Part shown: one piece after another, positions 49,001-58,472 of the stretch | Layout of the letters: each line of letters opens with the position of its first letter | Numbering within the stretch: position 1 is the stretch's first letter | Source: Geopseudomonas aromaticivorans | GTDB taxonomy: Bacteria; Pseudomonadota; Gammaproteobacteria; Pseudomonadales; Pseudomonadaceae | NCBI RefSeq assembly: GCF_019097855.1 | Contig: NZ_JAHRGL010000011.1 | Location: forward strand, 62,001 to 126,000 | Direction of reading: 5' to 3' | Length of the DNA stretch: 64,000 bases | Position numbers and translations under genes: made by a program | Notes under the pieces: model-generated | What the model saw: the letters and a program-made list of their open reading frames with translations, nothing else | The model's database searches: none | What the model was told of the DNA's origin: nothing

Positions 49001-49337
49001 CGGAGAGCACGTCCAGCCGCAGGAAGTTGTGCGCGAGCCGGGCGCTCTGGCGTTCCTCGAGCGCATCCGCCGCGAAGGCTTCCAGCGGACCCTGCGCACC
49101 ATGCAGCGGCAGCTGCGCGGCTACGCCACCGGCGGATTCGTCGCCCCGCGCGCCATGCCGAGTATTCCGAGTCTGAGCACGGAGCTGGCCGCTGCGGCCT
49201 CCGGGCCGAACTTCCCCGACCTCGGTAGGCTTGATCTGAGCATCGGCGACTTGTCAGGGCCTGTGTACGTTGAGCAGGACTTTGCGAAGACGCTGCATAA
49301 GCTTGCATTGCAACGCGGCCGCACATCTCGGCGCTGA
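46053..49337 (+). CDS. Tail tape measure protein
   Basis: A 1094-residue protein that sets tail length. N-terminal coiled coils (about 1-170) include ELKTAIAAAGQTVPAFERELAKAE. A TP901-type core follows with GGFALIAGNSFSKFADYEQQIAAIG and MSMLNAYGESSDKLG, then two membrane-like stretches near 560-640 and further coiled coils. At about 5-6 residues per nm this predicts a tail of roughly 150-200 nm. Its C-terminus has VHAGEHVQPQEVV, a common tape-measure motif. Confidence 0.92.
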   Translation: MSDVELKISANLDDALKGVSGFRQEFSKMVREVEKPLRKVDTLRALQESAKKTSAEFFATKRRIDELKTAIAAAGQTVPAFERELAKAERTSGLLRSQLEKQNSKLKEHRAELRAAGVDTRDLAGEQQRLQAELAKRLGAGSADASMQAAMRNLGVEQFRGARTGIAELQQQFQLLKASGTASTIEIALAQQTLRSRIAEAARQTNGLKSATDDWRNSLSRTREEIIAGAAAFGGFALIAGNSFSKFADYEQQIAAIGTITDMTDGQLQAMSGSVKQLSLDMGVNATASAKALYDILGSGGTNENAMDILALSTKAAIAGMTETKTAAQVGMSMLNAYGESSDKLGQRFDQLFMTVKDGVISFEQLAQGLGSVMPAAAAAGVPIEEVLSSLSRLTVQGIQAPQAITALQGAINQLAAPSTEAAKAMDEMGIKWNGLAGTLQQIADKKIGFEAMRQIIPDSEGRTAVLALTKDIQGLQESISSMQQSAGATEDAYSTMANTPQAQVERFKAAVDELQKAFGAAVAAGLPVVNLLTGLFNAFNALPEPAKNALAGIVLLGAGTKATSMALNVIRGPLGALVAQLSTVPAAGGAAGAAVDALSGRVNGLGKALKGLGSLGGMLRLGGYGVIASQLMELYSIHEEVKALTKSQEEHAKGLQDLIDRNDQYKGALIATQAEVEQQTETERKGYVERLQAAASYYQALGEQISRADASDKISPEAVDAYRKATAYRNALRELGKANSDRESGESAHSARLKSIKEKELESIKKQLAAQLAAYDKANEDVEQARKRREEIEREFADLARDIGGSGRNDWGGLQDAQLAARQALTEGNTAEAIEQARRAGEILREMQQAGESTYGFQGIAQELGKIASEAARLDEQDAQGKADAIKSKIEGLLQYADALKRVSVGFETNAESEEQTKQRLLQLAQEWSKYMVIRPTIAAPEADPNLKAAEDLLDQPAAPGFAAGGYTGPGGKWQPAGVVHAGEHVQPQEVVREPGALAFLERIRREGFQRTLRTMQRQLRGYATGGFVAPRAMPSIPSLSTELAAAASGPNFPDLGRLDLSIGDLSGPVYVEQDFAKTLHKLALQRGRTSRR

Positions 49338-49383
49338 ATGCTGCTATAAGCTGGATCTTCAACATCAGTTAGGGATGCTGTTT

Positions 49384-49788
49384 ATGAGTGATGCAGAGAT
49401 CAGGATTGGCACTGACATGCCTGAGGAAGGAAGGGATTGGCTCCTGCAGAATTTTGTGATTGCAGCAAAAACAGACATAGAGACCCCTATAACGCTATTC
49501 ACCTCTTCTGGTGTCGTGACTGGGCGAATCATTTCTGGGAGGAAATACATCGAGCTACTGCGTGAGCTACTTGGATTTGGCGCTGCTCCAAGTGGAATGG
49601 AAGAGGTGACTCAGAATGATGACGCAGCTTCGCCAGAAGATAAGGGACCGTACTTCATTCATCTGCGCGACGCAGCGATTGTGTCAGGAGTCAGCTTCAC
49701 TCCAACTGAGGGTGGGTTGCTCTGGCGCGGCAAGCTGAGTGATGTTGCTGGATTCTCGATTGGGCGCTTAGAGCCGCGCAGAGAGTAG
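49384..49788 (+). CDS. Low-GC cargo gene after the tape measure
   Basis: A 134-residue acidic protein (MSDAEIRIGTDMPEEGRDWLL) with TPITLFTSSGVVTGRIISGRKYIELL and FIHLRDAAIVSG, weakly like GvpU-type proteins. Its base composition is clearly lower in GC than the flanking tail genes and it breaks the tail order, so it looks like a moron. I chose the ATG at 49384, with AGGGA upstream. Confidence 0.55.
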   Translation: MSDAEIRIGTDMPEEGRDWLLQNFVIAAKTDIETPITLFTSSGVVTGRIISGRKYIELLRELLGFGAAPSGMEEVTQNDDAASPEDKGPYFIHLRDAAIVSGVSFTPTEGGLLWRGKLSDVAGFSIGRLEPRRE

Positions 49789-49849
49789 TAAAGGCGCTCG
49801 ATTGCTCACCGTGCAATGTGGAAGCCAGAGTTTTCTGGTGATCAACTCT

Positions 49850-49893
49850 GAAGCCCCGGCCTGTGCTGGGGCTTCTGCTTTCTGGAGCGCCCC
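49850..49893 (+). terminator. Terminator/start cassette, copy 4
   Basis: A GAAGCCCC...GGGGCTTC stem (49850-49875) runs into TGCTTTCTGGAGCGCCCCATG, the start of the next tail gene. It also closes the transcript of the low-GC gene. Confidence 0.7.
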
Positions 49894-50403
49894 ATGACCT
49901 ATCCCCGCGTCACCCTCGGCGGCGTGCCTATCGTGCTGCATGCCGGCGCCCCGGTGCAGAGCTATGAGCCGATGGGCGGCGCGAGCGTGGTCCGTCTGCA
50001 CGGCGGCGCCGCGGTCAAGCTGCGCCATTGGCGCCGGACGGCGATCAGCATCAGCGGCAGCGGCTGGATGAATCCAGGCCTCGACGGCCTCGACTACGAC
50101 AGCGCGCTCGAGCTGCGCTGCACGCACCCGCAGAGCGTCACATCGGCCAGCAACGTCATCACCCTGGCCGGCACGCCGCGGCCCGATGTGGCGCCGTGGG
50201 GACTGGCCTTGATCGGCGACCAATGGCAGCCGACGCCATGCGTTGTCGTGGCGGGCGTGGCAACCCTGACCGCCGTTACTGGCGCGACCCTGTATCAAGT
50301 CTGCTGGATGCCGGTATTCCAGGTGTTCTGCGAGCGTCCGCCGACCGGCCTCGATGCCGGTGCTGGCTTCTACAGCTGGACCATCACGGCCGAGGAGGTC
50401 TGA
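49894..50403 (+). CDS. Minor tail protein
   Basis: A 169-residue strand-rich protein (MTYPRVTLGGVPIVLHAGAPVQ) containing LRHWRRTAISISGSGWMNPGLDGL. Its place directly after the tape measure suits a distal-tail component. I recognise no precise family. TCTGGAG start site. Confidence 0.65.
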   Translation: MTYPRVTLGGVPIVLHAGAPVQSYEPMGGASVVRLHGGAAVKLRHWRRTAISISGSGWMNPGLDGLDYDSALELRCTHPQSVTSASNVITLAGTPRPDVAPWGLALIGDQWQPTPCVVVAGVATLTAVTGATLYQVCWMPVFQVFCERPPTGLDAGAGFYSWTITAEEV

Positions 50404-50405
50404 CC

Positions 50406-52163
50406 GTGCTGAATGGATCAACCCTAAACGGCGCAACGCTCAACGGCGGCGCTGGCAGCATCCAGCAGATCCAGATCGGCACGGCGCCTGCGTTCGTCTG
50501 GCAGGCCATGGTGACGCTCGGCGGCGTGGACGTGACGGCACTGCTTATCGGCGCCGTCACCGTCGACAGGGAGGAGGGCGCGGCCGGCGTGGCCGACTTC
50601 GCGCTTCACTATCCGCCAGGCGCCGATGTTCCTGCCGATATCACCGACCGCGCCGTCACCATCGACCTGATCAGCATCGCCAGCGGCGAGACCACGCAGA
50701 CCCGGCTTTTTACGGGCGTGGCTGCCGAGCCGGTCTGGAATGCGCTATCCCGCACGATGGCCGTCACCTGCACCGACAACCTGCAGCAGCGCGTCGAGGC
50801 GCTTAGCGTTGACGCTGTGGATGCTCTGGTCGAGGGGCAGTGGTCGCTCGACGTGTTCGACCCGCTCGACGGCCGGTCACGCTGGGACTACGCCGTGGAG
50901 CGCCTGCAGAGCCGCCAGGCCAGCCTTGACTGCTCGCCGCATGGCAATCTGCGCGTGACGAGCTGGTATTCCGAGCAGCAGCCGCACGTCCTGTTCGGCG
51001 CAGGAACCACGCTGTACGAGTCAATCGGCGTCGAGCTGGCCCAGCTTTCCAGCGTCACCAACCGCGTCGAGCTGGAGATCGCCTATCGCTACAGCCGCTT
51101 CCGCGAGCGCCGCCAGCAGTACAGCTGGATACACCCGAATACGGGCGGCCTTGGCGGGCTCGGCGGTTTCTGCGCCTGGCGCTCCGATGACACCGAGCTG
51201 CCGACCACCGAGATGGTGATCGATGCTGCAAAAGATGGCGGACTGACCCCCGTGGCGGCCAGCTACTACCGCCTACCGCCGAGCATGGGCAACCCCTGCG
51301 GCGACGGCTCGCCATGGATTAACAGTTTCGACAACCTGCTGCTGGGCGCGAGCTGGACTGGCGCGACCCGCTGGGTGCAGACCGTCACTGAGACCTACAG
51401 CCTGACGCTGGCCACCGCTGCCGGCACGATTGAAGGCCAGCAGGTCATCGCCCGCGATGGCACCAGCTTCGAGGTCGAGGCGCCGGAAGGATGGGAAGAA
51501 AGCCTGACATCCATCGACCCCGACGCGACAGATGACGAGGTGGCCGGTGACGAATCGCCCGAACTTGGCGATCCGGGCGACCGCGACGACGAGCCGCGCC
51601 GTCTCGCCGCGCTACATCTGCAGCTGGCCATGGCCCACACGACGCTCATCGCCGCGCACCGCCAGACCCGCGTCACCTGGTCGGCACCGACGCCGATGGT
51701 GCTGGGTATCGACCTGATTCACACGCTGGAAATCGACGACCAGTACATCCGCGCACGCGGCAAGTGCTCGCGCCGGGTGGACAAGCTCGACTTCGACAGC
51801 GGCGAGTGCATCACCGACCTGACCATCAGCGTGATGCGCGGCGGCGGTGAGAGCGATCCACTGATCATCCCGGCTCGCCCCGGCGTGCTTCCGGCCGAGC
51901 CCGAGCAGAACCCGGCCCGCGAGGTGATCAGCGATACGCTGCCGACCCAGCTCGGCGGCAAGCTGGCCAGTCCGGCCTATGACGAGGCCAAGCCCGGATT
52001 CTCGGGCAACTACACCAACGTCGAGGATCTGACGCTGGAGACATTCCCGCGCCGGCTGGACGGACAGGTTGCTGAGATCCCTGCCGCTGATCGTGACGAA
52101 TACACCGCCACCGCCGCGCAACTGTACCGCGTTGGAATCCCGAATGACCTGCTGGAGCTGTAA
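50406..52163 (+). CDS. Tail protein (hub/baseplate-like)
   Basis: A 585-residue protein starting at GTG 50406 with GAGGAGGT upstream. The N-terminus repeats NGSTLNGATLNGG. The core includes VTVDREEGAAGVADFALHYPP and WSLDVFDPLDGRSRWDYAVERLQ, as in tail-hub proteins that follow the tape measure in siphophages. The C-terminal region is acidic. Role is inferred from position. Confidence 0.7.
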   Translation: MLNGSTLNGATLNGGAGSIQQIQIGTAPAFVWQAMVTLGGVDVTALLIGAVTVDREEGAAGVADFALHYPPGADVPADITDRAVTIDLISIASGETTQTRLFTGVAAEPVWNALSRTMAVTCTDNLQQRVEALSVDAVDALVEGQWSLDVFDPLDGRSRWDYAVERLQSRQASLDCSPHGNLRVTSWYSEQQPHVLFGAGTTLYESIGVELAQLSSVTNRVELEIAYRYSRFRERRQQYSWIHPNTGGLGGLGGFCAWRSDDTELPTTEMVIDAAKDGGLTPVAASYYRLPPSMGNPCGDGSPWINSFDNLLLGASWTGATRWVQTVTETYSLTLATAAGTIEGQQVIARDGTSFEVEAPEGWEESLTSIDPDATDDEVAGDESPELGDPGDRDDEPRRLAALHLQLAMAHTTLIAAHRQTRVTWSAPTPMVLGIDLIHTLEIDDQYIRARGKCSRRVDKLDFDSGECITDLTISVMRGGGESDPLIIPARPGVLPAEPEQNPAREVISDTLPTQLGGKLASPAYDEAKPGFSGNYTNVEDLTLETFPRRLDGQVAEIPAADRDEYTATAAQLYRVGIPNDLLEL

Positions 52164-52166
52164 CCG

Positions 52167-52631
52167 ATGACCACCCTTGAGCAGCAGCGCCGCGCATCAG
52201 GCGCGCGCATGGAGTCGTCGCGCCGCGCCTCTGGTGCGGCCCTGGAATCGTCTCGCCGCGCATCAGGCGCCGCCATTGAGGCCGAGCGGCGCGGGGCCGA
52301 CATCGCCGAGGACATGCAGCGCATCGGAGCGCCGGAGCGTCAGCCGCGCCGACTGACATTCGTGCCGCCTGCGGGCGGCGTTCCGGCCACCACGGGGCGC
52401 GGCTCCTACACCCCGCCAGCGAGCGGAACCGGTGGCGGAATCGCCAGCCCGCTGACCGAGAAGACCGCGACCGTCGACGGCAAGACCGTGCCCGATCGCG
52501 AGTACTGGCCAAGCGGCCTCAAGAGCAGCGACGGCCTGTTTGTGCTTCCGGCGATCAAGACGCTCAACCTGACCGACGCCAACGGTGCCGCGGTAAAGAT
52601 CCAACTGGCCAACCCGGAGGGCGCGGCATGA
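52167..52631 (+). CDS. Tail-region protein with N-terminal tandem repeats
   Basis: A 154-residue protein. The first 45 residues repeat an Arg/Ser/Ala unit RRASGAxxESS about four times, probably a helical rod. The rest is Pro/Gly-rich, then a short strand-rich domain (DGLFVLPAIKTLNLTD). It may be a short fibre or a connector. It overlaps the next gene (ATGA). Confidence 0.6.
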   Translation: MTTLEQQRRASGARMESSRRASGAALESSRRASGAAIEAERRGADIAEDMQRIGAPERQPRRLTFVPPAGGVPATTGRGSYTPPASGTGGGIASPLTEKTATVDGKTVPDREYWPSGLKSSDGLFVLPAIKTLNLTDANGAAVKIQLANPEGAA

Positions 52632-54265
52632 CTATGCAGTGGGGCTGCCCCTGGCATGGCAGGGTGCAGGGCGGTCAGCTGACCCTGCCCAATGGCCAGC
52701 AGATGGCGTGGCCGCAGCCGGCCGGCGACACCCCGGATGATGCCGGTTTTACCCTGCTGGTGAAGATGCCCGGAGTGCCTCCTGTCGAGCGCACGCCAGA
52801 TGAGCAGATGGCCGACACCGCTGCCGGCATGCAGTGGCTCGATAGCGCGATCATCGCCGGGGCCGGGAAGCAGGAGTTCAAAGACACCGGCACGACTCAC
52901 CTGCACGGCAAGAACATCAACAGCGGTTGGATCTACGCTGCGCCGGACGGATCGCGCTGGCTGGTCAATGGCCTCGGCCGGCGCAAGATGCTGACCGAAG
53001 CGGTGTCACGGACCCTGACATTCCGCCGCTTCGGCGTGCTTGGCGGAAAGAGCAAGTCCTACAGCAAATCCGTCAGCATCAGCGGCGCTGCCGCGGATCA
53101 GGCGAATTGGTCTGGCCTGTACGTCACCGACCCTCAGCGGTTTCGCTACAACCAGGTGCAGGACGTTTCCCCGCCCGGCGACCGTGCGGTGCTGATGATC
53201 TACACCGCCCGCGAGAAAGATCGACCGCTCGGATTCCTGCTGCTGACCATCACCGGCACGCCGGGCGTCGACCTAGTCGTGACCCTGAGTAAGCTGTACG
53301 GCGAGACCGAGCGAAACGAACGCACCATCGACAACGCGCCGTCCGCATCCTATCGCGCGGTGGCTTCGTACTCGGAAGAAGACCGCATCCCTGGCCAGCC
53401 TGAAAACGGCAAGATCCGCACCTATGGCGCTGTGCAGTGGATACCGTCCAGCCAGGGCACGCCTGATGGCATGGAGAGTTTCGGCGTCGAGATGGCATGC
53501 ACAGGCACGTCAACCAGCTCAGCGTCATGGCCTATTGCGGTGTGGTTTGACGACTTAGGCGAGCTGCTGCCGGTGTTCGCGCGGCTGCAAAAAAACAGCG
53601 CCATGGACTACCCGCTGCCGAGTTTTTCGTTGTCCGGGCAGCTCGTGACGGGCGCGTATTTCCAGGTGATCGAGAGGCCGGTGCGCACGCGAATCAGGCG
53701 GCAATCCCGAAGCGATACATCGACCCTAAGCATTGAAGCAGGCGGGCGCGCTGTCGAGTCAATCTATCGCGCATCCTACAGCCTTGATATTGAAACCCGC
53801 TGGGACGAGAGCAACGTGAGGACTGAAACGGCCAGCGGCTCAGCACAGCGCAGCATCGGCGGCATCAGCGAGTCAGGCAGTACCAGTTTTGACATCGTCG
53901 ACTATCCAAATGACTCGACAAACCCAGGCAGCATGCCACTGCTCAGCGTGTCCGCATTCTCGCCGCTATCCGCGGATGAACCCATTTCCGGAATTGTCGC
54001 CCCCAGCTGGGCAGGTCGTTACTATTTTTTTTCGGTCAGGCAGCGATGGTCCAATCGCCTGACCAGCCCGGTGTCCGTCGTCGACACGCGGGACGAATTC
54101 CTCGCGCAGTGGAGTGGCGCGCTGGCCCCGGGCGAGATCATTTCCGGCGGCGAAGCCCCCCCACTGCCACGCGGCGGATATAACAGCATCCCGCTCTACG
54201 GCAGCCACAACCCCATTACCGGCGAGGCCATCATCGGCAGCGCCGAGCCTGTCAGCTGGACTTAA
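52628..54265 (+). CDS. Large tail-region protein
   Basis: A 545-residue protein (MTMQWGCPWHGRVQGGQLTLPNGQQMAWP) made of many beta strands, with TTHLHGKNINSGWIYAAPDGSRWLVNGLGR near residue 90 and a Ser/Thr-rich C-terminal half. It is probably part of the tail tip or fibre base. I recognise no family. Confidence 0.6.
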   Translation: MTMQWGCPWHGRVQGGQLTLPNGQQMAWPQPAGDTPDDAGFTLLVKMPGVPPVERTPDEQMADTAAGMQWLDSAIIAGAGKQEFKDTGTTHLHGKNINSGWIYAAPDGSRWLVNGLGRRKMLTEAVSRTLTFRRFGVLGGKSKSYSKSVSISGAAADQANWSGLYVTDPQRFRYNQVQDVSPPGDRAVLMIYTAREKDRPLGFLLLTITGTPGVDLVVTLSKLYGETERNERTIDNAPSASYRAVASYSEEDRIPGQPENGKIRTYGAVQWIPSSQGTPDGMESFGVEMACTGTSTSSASWPIAVWFDDLGELLPVFARLQKNSAMDYPLPSFSLSGQLVTGAYFQVIERPVRTRIRRQSRSDTSTLSIEAGGRAVESIYRASYSLDIETRWDESNVRTETASGSAQRSIGGISESGSTSFDIVDYPNDSTNPGSMPLLSVSAFSPLSADEPISGIVAPSWAGRYYFFSVRQRWSNRLTSPVSVVDTRDEFLAQWSGALAPGEIISGGEAPPLPRGGYNSIPLYGSHNPITGEAIIGSAEPVSWT

Positions 54266-54277
54266 CCGGAGCAACGC

Positions 54278-55696
54278 ATGCAACTGCAATGGATCAACAA
54301 CTGGTCGACCGCGCTGGTCTCGGCCATCGGCGCAGCTGACACCGCGATCTCCGTCGACCCCAACGCCGCTGCGCGCCTGGCCGGTCTCGACGGCAGCACC
54401 TACTACCTGCCGACCCTGATCGGCTATGACGCGCTGGGTATCGAGTCGCTGTGGGAGATCATCAAGATAAGCGCCGCGGCGGGCGGCACCCTGACTGTCG
54501 CGCGCGCCCAGGAAGGCACCACCGCTCAGGCATGGCCCGCAGGCACCCGCCTCGAACTGCGCCTGACCGCCGGCGCCGTGACCACCATCCGCGACACGCC
54601 CGGAGCTGCTGGCCCGCAAGGCCCAGAGGGTCCGGTCGGCCCGGCTGGCCCGCAGGGGCCTACTGGCTCGCAAGGCCTGACTGGCGCCATCGGCCCGCGA
54701 GGTCCAGATGGCCCGACCGGTCCCGCTGGCCCGACAGGTCCGCAGGGTCCTGTGGGAGAGGGCGTCCGCATCCTCGGCAGCTACGCCACCTCCGCCGAGC
54801 TGCCGGCCGGCGCCACTACTGGGGATGCCTACCTCGTCACGGGCGACCTGTGGGTGTGGGACGGTGCGGCCTGGGTCAATACCGGATCCATCGTCGGCCC
54901 GCAAGGGCCGGAAGGCCCTGCCGGACCAGAAGGGCCGACCGGCCCAACCGGTCCAGCTGGTGCTCGCGGCCCGACCGGCCCGACTGGCGCCACCGGCCCG
55001 CAAGGCCCAGAAGGTCCTCAGGGGCCGGCAGGCGAGGGCGTGCGCATCCTCGGCGTGTTGGCGTCCTCGGCCTCGCTGCCAACGCCTGCCGCTGCTGGTG
55101 ATGTCTACCTGATCGCTGGCAGTCTGTGGGTATACAGCGGTACAGCATGGGTCGACGGCGGCCCGATTCAGGGGCCATCCGGCCCGCAAGGACCGCAGGG
55201 GCCAGATGGGCTGAGCGCTTACCAAGTCGCCGTGGCAGGTGGATACACCGGTACCAGCGCCGAGTGGCTGGCCACGCTGGTCGGAGAGCCAGGGCCTGCA
55301 GGCGCAGCCGGAGCACAAGGACCGCAAGGCCCGACCGGCCCGGAAGGCCCGCAGGGGCCAGCTGGTCCGGCAGGCGGCATGGCTCCGGTCGTCGAAGTCG
55401 CCGCAAGCCGCGCGCTGGCCCTGACCGATGCCGGCGCCTACCTGCGCAGCACCAGCGCAACGGCCCTCACTCTGACCGTGCCGGCGCAGGCCGGCGTGGC
55501 GTGGGCGGTAGATACCGAGGTGCACATCGAGCAGGGCGGTGCTGGTGCGGTGACGATTGCCGCAGCATCAGGCGTGACCGTCAACAAGCTCGCCACCAGC
55601 ACCGTGAACATTGCCGGCCAGTACGGCGTGGCCACGCTCAAGCGAGTGGCCGAAAACGTGTGGACGCTCTTCGGGGCGCTGGGAGATGCGGCATGA
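54278..55696 (+). CDS. Tail fibre protein with collagen-like repeats
   Basis: A 472-residue fibre. Residues 1-108 are an attachment domain; Gly-X-Y collagen-like runs lie at 109-160, 207-252, 298-312 and 337-367. Two related 46-residue domains (161-206 and 253-298), each starting EGVRILG and containing LWV..G.AWV, sit between the runs. The last 100 residues are a strand-rich tip ([18 protein letters not shown]). It is probably a trimer that contacts the host surface. Confidence 0.85.
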   Translation: MQLQWINNWSTALVSAIGAADTAISVDPNAAARLAGLDGSTYYLPTLIGYDALGIESLWEIIKISAAAGGTLTVARAQEGTTAQAWPAGTRLELRLTAGAVTTIRDTPGAAGPQGPEGPVGPAGPQGPTGSQGLTGAIGPRGPDGPTGPAGPTGPQGPVGEGVRILGSYATSAELPAGATTGDAYLVTGDLWVWDGAAWVNTGSIVGPQGPEGPAGPEGPTGPTGPAGARGPTGPTGATGPQGPEGPQGPAGEGVRILGVLASSASLPTPAAAGDVYLIAGSLWVYSGTAWVDGGPIQGPSGPQGPQGPDGLSAYQVAVAGGYTGTSAEWLATLVGEPGPAGAAGAQGPQGPTGPEGPQGPAGPAGGMAPVVEVAASRALALTDAGAYLRSTSATALTLTVPAQAGVAWAVDTEVHIEQGGAGAVTIAAASGVTVNKLATSTVNIAGQYGVATLKRVAENVWTLFGALGDAA

Positions 55697-57438
55697 TTCC
55701 GGGGATTGTAGCGAGCCAGCGGCTCCGTGTTGCTGCCAGTCAATACCGTGTGGCCGTGACAGTGCCAGCGGCCAGTGTCGGGGAGACGTTGTCCGGGTTC
55801 CCGGTGTACGTCGATCTGGCATCCATGCCCGCTGCGTTCTGGTCCGTGAGGCCACACAAGGACGGGCGCGACGTGCGGGTAAAGGACGCAGGCGGTGCCG
55901 ATCTGCCGTTCCACCTGGTGCGCGTCAACCCGAGAGCCAAGACAGGCTCGCTGTTCGTCAAGCTCGACCTGAGCAGCGCTTCACCATCAACATTTTATGT
56001 GCACTGGGGCAACGCTGCACTGTCCGCAGTGAGCGGCGCCCCAGTGTGGTCGGACTATCATCGCGTGTACCTGTTCCACCCATCTCCTACGGACGGTACG
56101 GGGCAGCTGGACGTCACCGGCAGCGGAACGCTGGCCCTAACTTCCGGGCGCAACAAGCGCTTCGGCCTCGCGTCGCAGTCGCCAGCATTAACAGAACACC
56201 AAGGGATCTGCTGCGACGGCGCGCACTACTATGTCACAGACACCAATGCGATCAACAAATACGACATGGACTGGAATCTTGTCGCATCCAACCAAAATCC
56301 GGTTGGTGATGTTGGCGGAGGTGTCAACCACTGCGGCGACCCGGATGTGCACGCCGGCCTGCTTTACGTCCCAATTGAGAGCTACACGAGCCCCACAGTG
56401 TTCTCAGCGCAGAAGATCGCAGTGTTCCGCGCGGACACGCTGGAATTTGTCACCGCTCACGATGTTTCCGCTCAGGGCGCCGAGGTTTCTGGGGTGTGCA
56501 TCGACGCTGCCGCTGGGCATCTGTACACGGTCGCGTATGCTGCGGGCGGGTTCAGCGCGAAAAAATACTCACTCGACACGATGGCATTTATCGAGTCGAT
56601 CGCGGGGGCTGGAACCTCCACATATATCCAGGGGATGACGCGGTTCCGCGAGCGGTTCTACGCAAACGCCGATGGGCAGGATTACACCTACCTGATGACA
56701 GACAGTGGATATCTTCCGGGGTTTTCTGCTGCAACACGGCAGTGGACCGACATGGCCGACAACGCGACGTCAAGGGCTGGCAACTATGAGGGCATTGGCT
56801 CGACCGACGATGAGCTTCTGATTCTGCGGGACGATGGAGCGACCAGCGTCGTTCATGTCATCAGTCCGCTGTCGACCGAGGCAGGCGGAGGCATGGACAT
56901 CGTTCAGGCGTCTGGCGAGAACAGCTACCTGTCTTCAAGCATCAGTGACCTTTCGGTGTTTACGCTGGGTTGTACCGTAATCCCGGCTACGTACACCTCA
57001 AGCAACGGCAACAATGCGATCCTGTCGATATCGACGGGAGTTTACTCAGAAGACAAGCGCATCGGGCTGGTCCGACGCAACGCAACCGGGAAATTCGGCC
57101 TATGGCATACCACGGCTGGCTGGCTGGATGGCGCCTCGCCTGTTGTCTCCGGCACAAGATACCGTCTGCACGCGAGGTACAACGGGGGCAGCAGTCGAGC
57201 CCTGTTTGTCAACGGAACGAAAGAGGCGGAGCAGACTGCATTTGTAGCCCCGCCAGCAGGGCGAACCACGCTATACCTGGGCGCTGAGGACACGTCATTC
57301 TTCGAGAAGTTCGCCGGCCAGATCGGGTTCGTCTATCTGCGAGCCTCACTCCTCAGTGATCAGTGGATAGCGGCCGAGGCCAGCAACCTGTCCAGGCCCG
57401 GCGACTTTTACACTGTGGGAGCGGCCGAGCCGGTCTGA
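55693..57438 (+). CDS. Tail protein with DUF2341, propeller-like and lectin-like domains
   Basis: A 581-residue protein. The N-terminal 120 residues ([26 protein letters not shown] ... FYVHWGN) match DUF2341. The middle has repeated strand blocks with [19 protein letters not shown], like a beta-propeller. The C-terminal 150 residues ([13 protein letters not shown] ... [10 protein letters not shown]) look like a LamG/concanavalin lectin domain. It overlaps the fibre stop (ATGA) and its 3' end overlaps the acyltransferase gene by 31 bp. A receptor-binding role is likely. Confidence 0.72.
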   Translation: MIPGIVASQRLRVAASQYRVAVTVPAASVGETLSGFPVYVDLASMPAAFWSVRPHKDGRDVRVKDAGGADLPFHLVRVNPRAKTGSLFVKLDLSSASPSTFYVHWGNAALSAVSGAPVWSDYHRVYLFHPSPTDGTGQLDVTGSGTLALTSGRNKRFGLASQSPALTEHQGICCDGAHYYVTDTNAINKYDMDWNLVASNQNPVGDVGGGVNHCGDPDVHAGLLYVPIESYTSPTVFSAQKIAVFRADTLEFVTAHDVSAQGAEVSGVCIDAAAGHLYTVAYAAGGFSAKKYSLDTMAFIESIAGAGTSTYIQGMTRFRERFYANADGQDYTYLMTDSGYLPGFSAATRQWTDMADNATSRAGNYEGIGSTDDELLILRDDGATSVVHVISPLSTEAGGGMDIVQASGENSYLSSSISDLSVFTLGCTVIPATYTSSNGNNAILSISTGVYSEDKRIGLVRRNATGKFGLWHTTAGWLDGASPVVSGTRYRLHARYNGGSSRALFVNGTKEAEQTAFVAPPAGRTTLYLGAEDTSFFEKFAGQIGFVYLRASLLSDQWIAAEASNLSRPGDFYTVGAAEPV

Positions 57439-58433
57439 TCATGCGCGGCGCTCCCGCGACACCTGCGTACCCACGCCTCAATCGTGTGGTAGGAAATGGC
57501 TGACAGCGCCAGCGCCGCTGCACTCCCTACGACCAGCGCCGCCGGCCAGTCGTACTCATCTCGCAGGTAGTGCATGACAGGATAGTGGAACAGATACAGC
57601 CCGTAGGACAGGCGCCCGATGTAGGACAGGCCGGGACTGCCCAGCCAGCGCGGCGCGCCTGACTGCACGATCAGCACTATCGTCGCAGCGGTCGTCAGCT
57701 CCGCCGTGATCACGCCCGCCTGCAGCGCCATCGGGTTGCGCCAGTACAGCGAAAAGGCGATCAGGTATCCCAGCGTGACGCACAGGATGGGCGCTGCACG
57801 GCCGAGATGTGCGGCATATCCGCAGCGGACGGCCAGCGCCAGGGCGGCCCCGGCGATCATGCCGGTAGCTCGCGTGTCGAAGCGGTAATAGGTCAGGTAC
57901 CAGCCATGCAGCTCAAGGCATGCGATCCGCCATGCCGTGCCGGTAGCGTAGAGCGCGAGCAGAACCAGCAGGACGGTGCGCGGCTGCAGCGGCCTAAGCA
58001 GCAGCAAAACCAGGGGCCAGAGCAGATAGAAATGCTCCTCGGCGGCCAGCGACCAGGTATGCCTGAGCATCTCTGGCATGCCCCATAGCGCCGTGCTGTA
58101 GTCGCTCAGATATGCGGCGGCTAGTAGAGCGTCGCGCATGTGATGGTAGTACTCAGGCCAGGCATACGGAGCGGCTACCAGGTACAGCACAAGGCATGCC
58201 CCGAGTGGCGGCGCGAGCCTGGCGAACCGCCTGACGTAGAACCGCCGGATGTCGATCCGTCCAGTCCGCGCAATCTCGGCGTACAGGATGCTGGTGATCA
58301 GGAATCCGCTCAGCACGAAGAACACGTCTACGCCCAGGAATCCGCCAGACACCCATGGGGTGTTTGCGTGGAACGCCATGACCAGCATGACCGCGATAGC
58401 GCGGATGCCGTCCAGGGCTGGGATGTACGCCAT
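57408..58433 (-). CDS. Membrane acyltransferase (O-antigen acetylase type)
   Basis: A 341-residue acyltransferase-3 family protein with about ten membrane segments. The N-terminal MAYIPALDGIRAIAVMLVMAFH and GGFLGVDVFFVLSGFLIT carry the family His and Arg residues. Similar phage genes acetylate O-antigen and change serotype. GGAGG precedes the ATG at 58433; the longer frame lacks a start signal. It reads against the late genes, as lysogenic conversion genes often do. The target sugar is unknown. Confidence 0.82.
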   Translation of the reverse strand: MAYIPALDGIRAIAVMLVMAFHANTPWVSGGFLGVDVFFVLSGFLITSILYAEIARTGRIDIRRFYVRRFARLAPPLGACLVLYLVAAPYAWPEYYHHMRDALLAAAYLSDYSTALWGMPEMLRHTWSLAAEEHFYLLWPLVLLLLRPLQPRTVLLVLLALYATGTAWRIACLELHGWYLTYYRFDTRATGMIAGAALALAVRCGYAAHLGRAAPILCVTLGYLIAFSLYWRNPMALQAGVITAELTTAATIVLIVQSGAPRWLGSPGLSYIGRLSYGLYLFHYPVMHYLRDEYDWPAALVVGSAAALALSAISYHTIEAWVRRCRGSAAHDQTGSAAPTV

Positions 58434-58472
58434 AGCAACCTCCATGTTTTCAGCATTATGCCATTCGCAATC

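Noticed and set aside
54600-55380. GC-rich direct repeats that could look like a CRISPR array
   Set aside because: They are collagen-like codon repeats of irregular length inside a protein, with no constant repeat and spacer lengths.
53966-55525. 519-codon leftward frame opposite the fibre gene
   Set aside because: It is the complement of collagen-like Gly-X-Y coding repeats, which yields long stop-free antisense frames.
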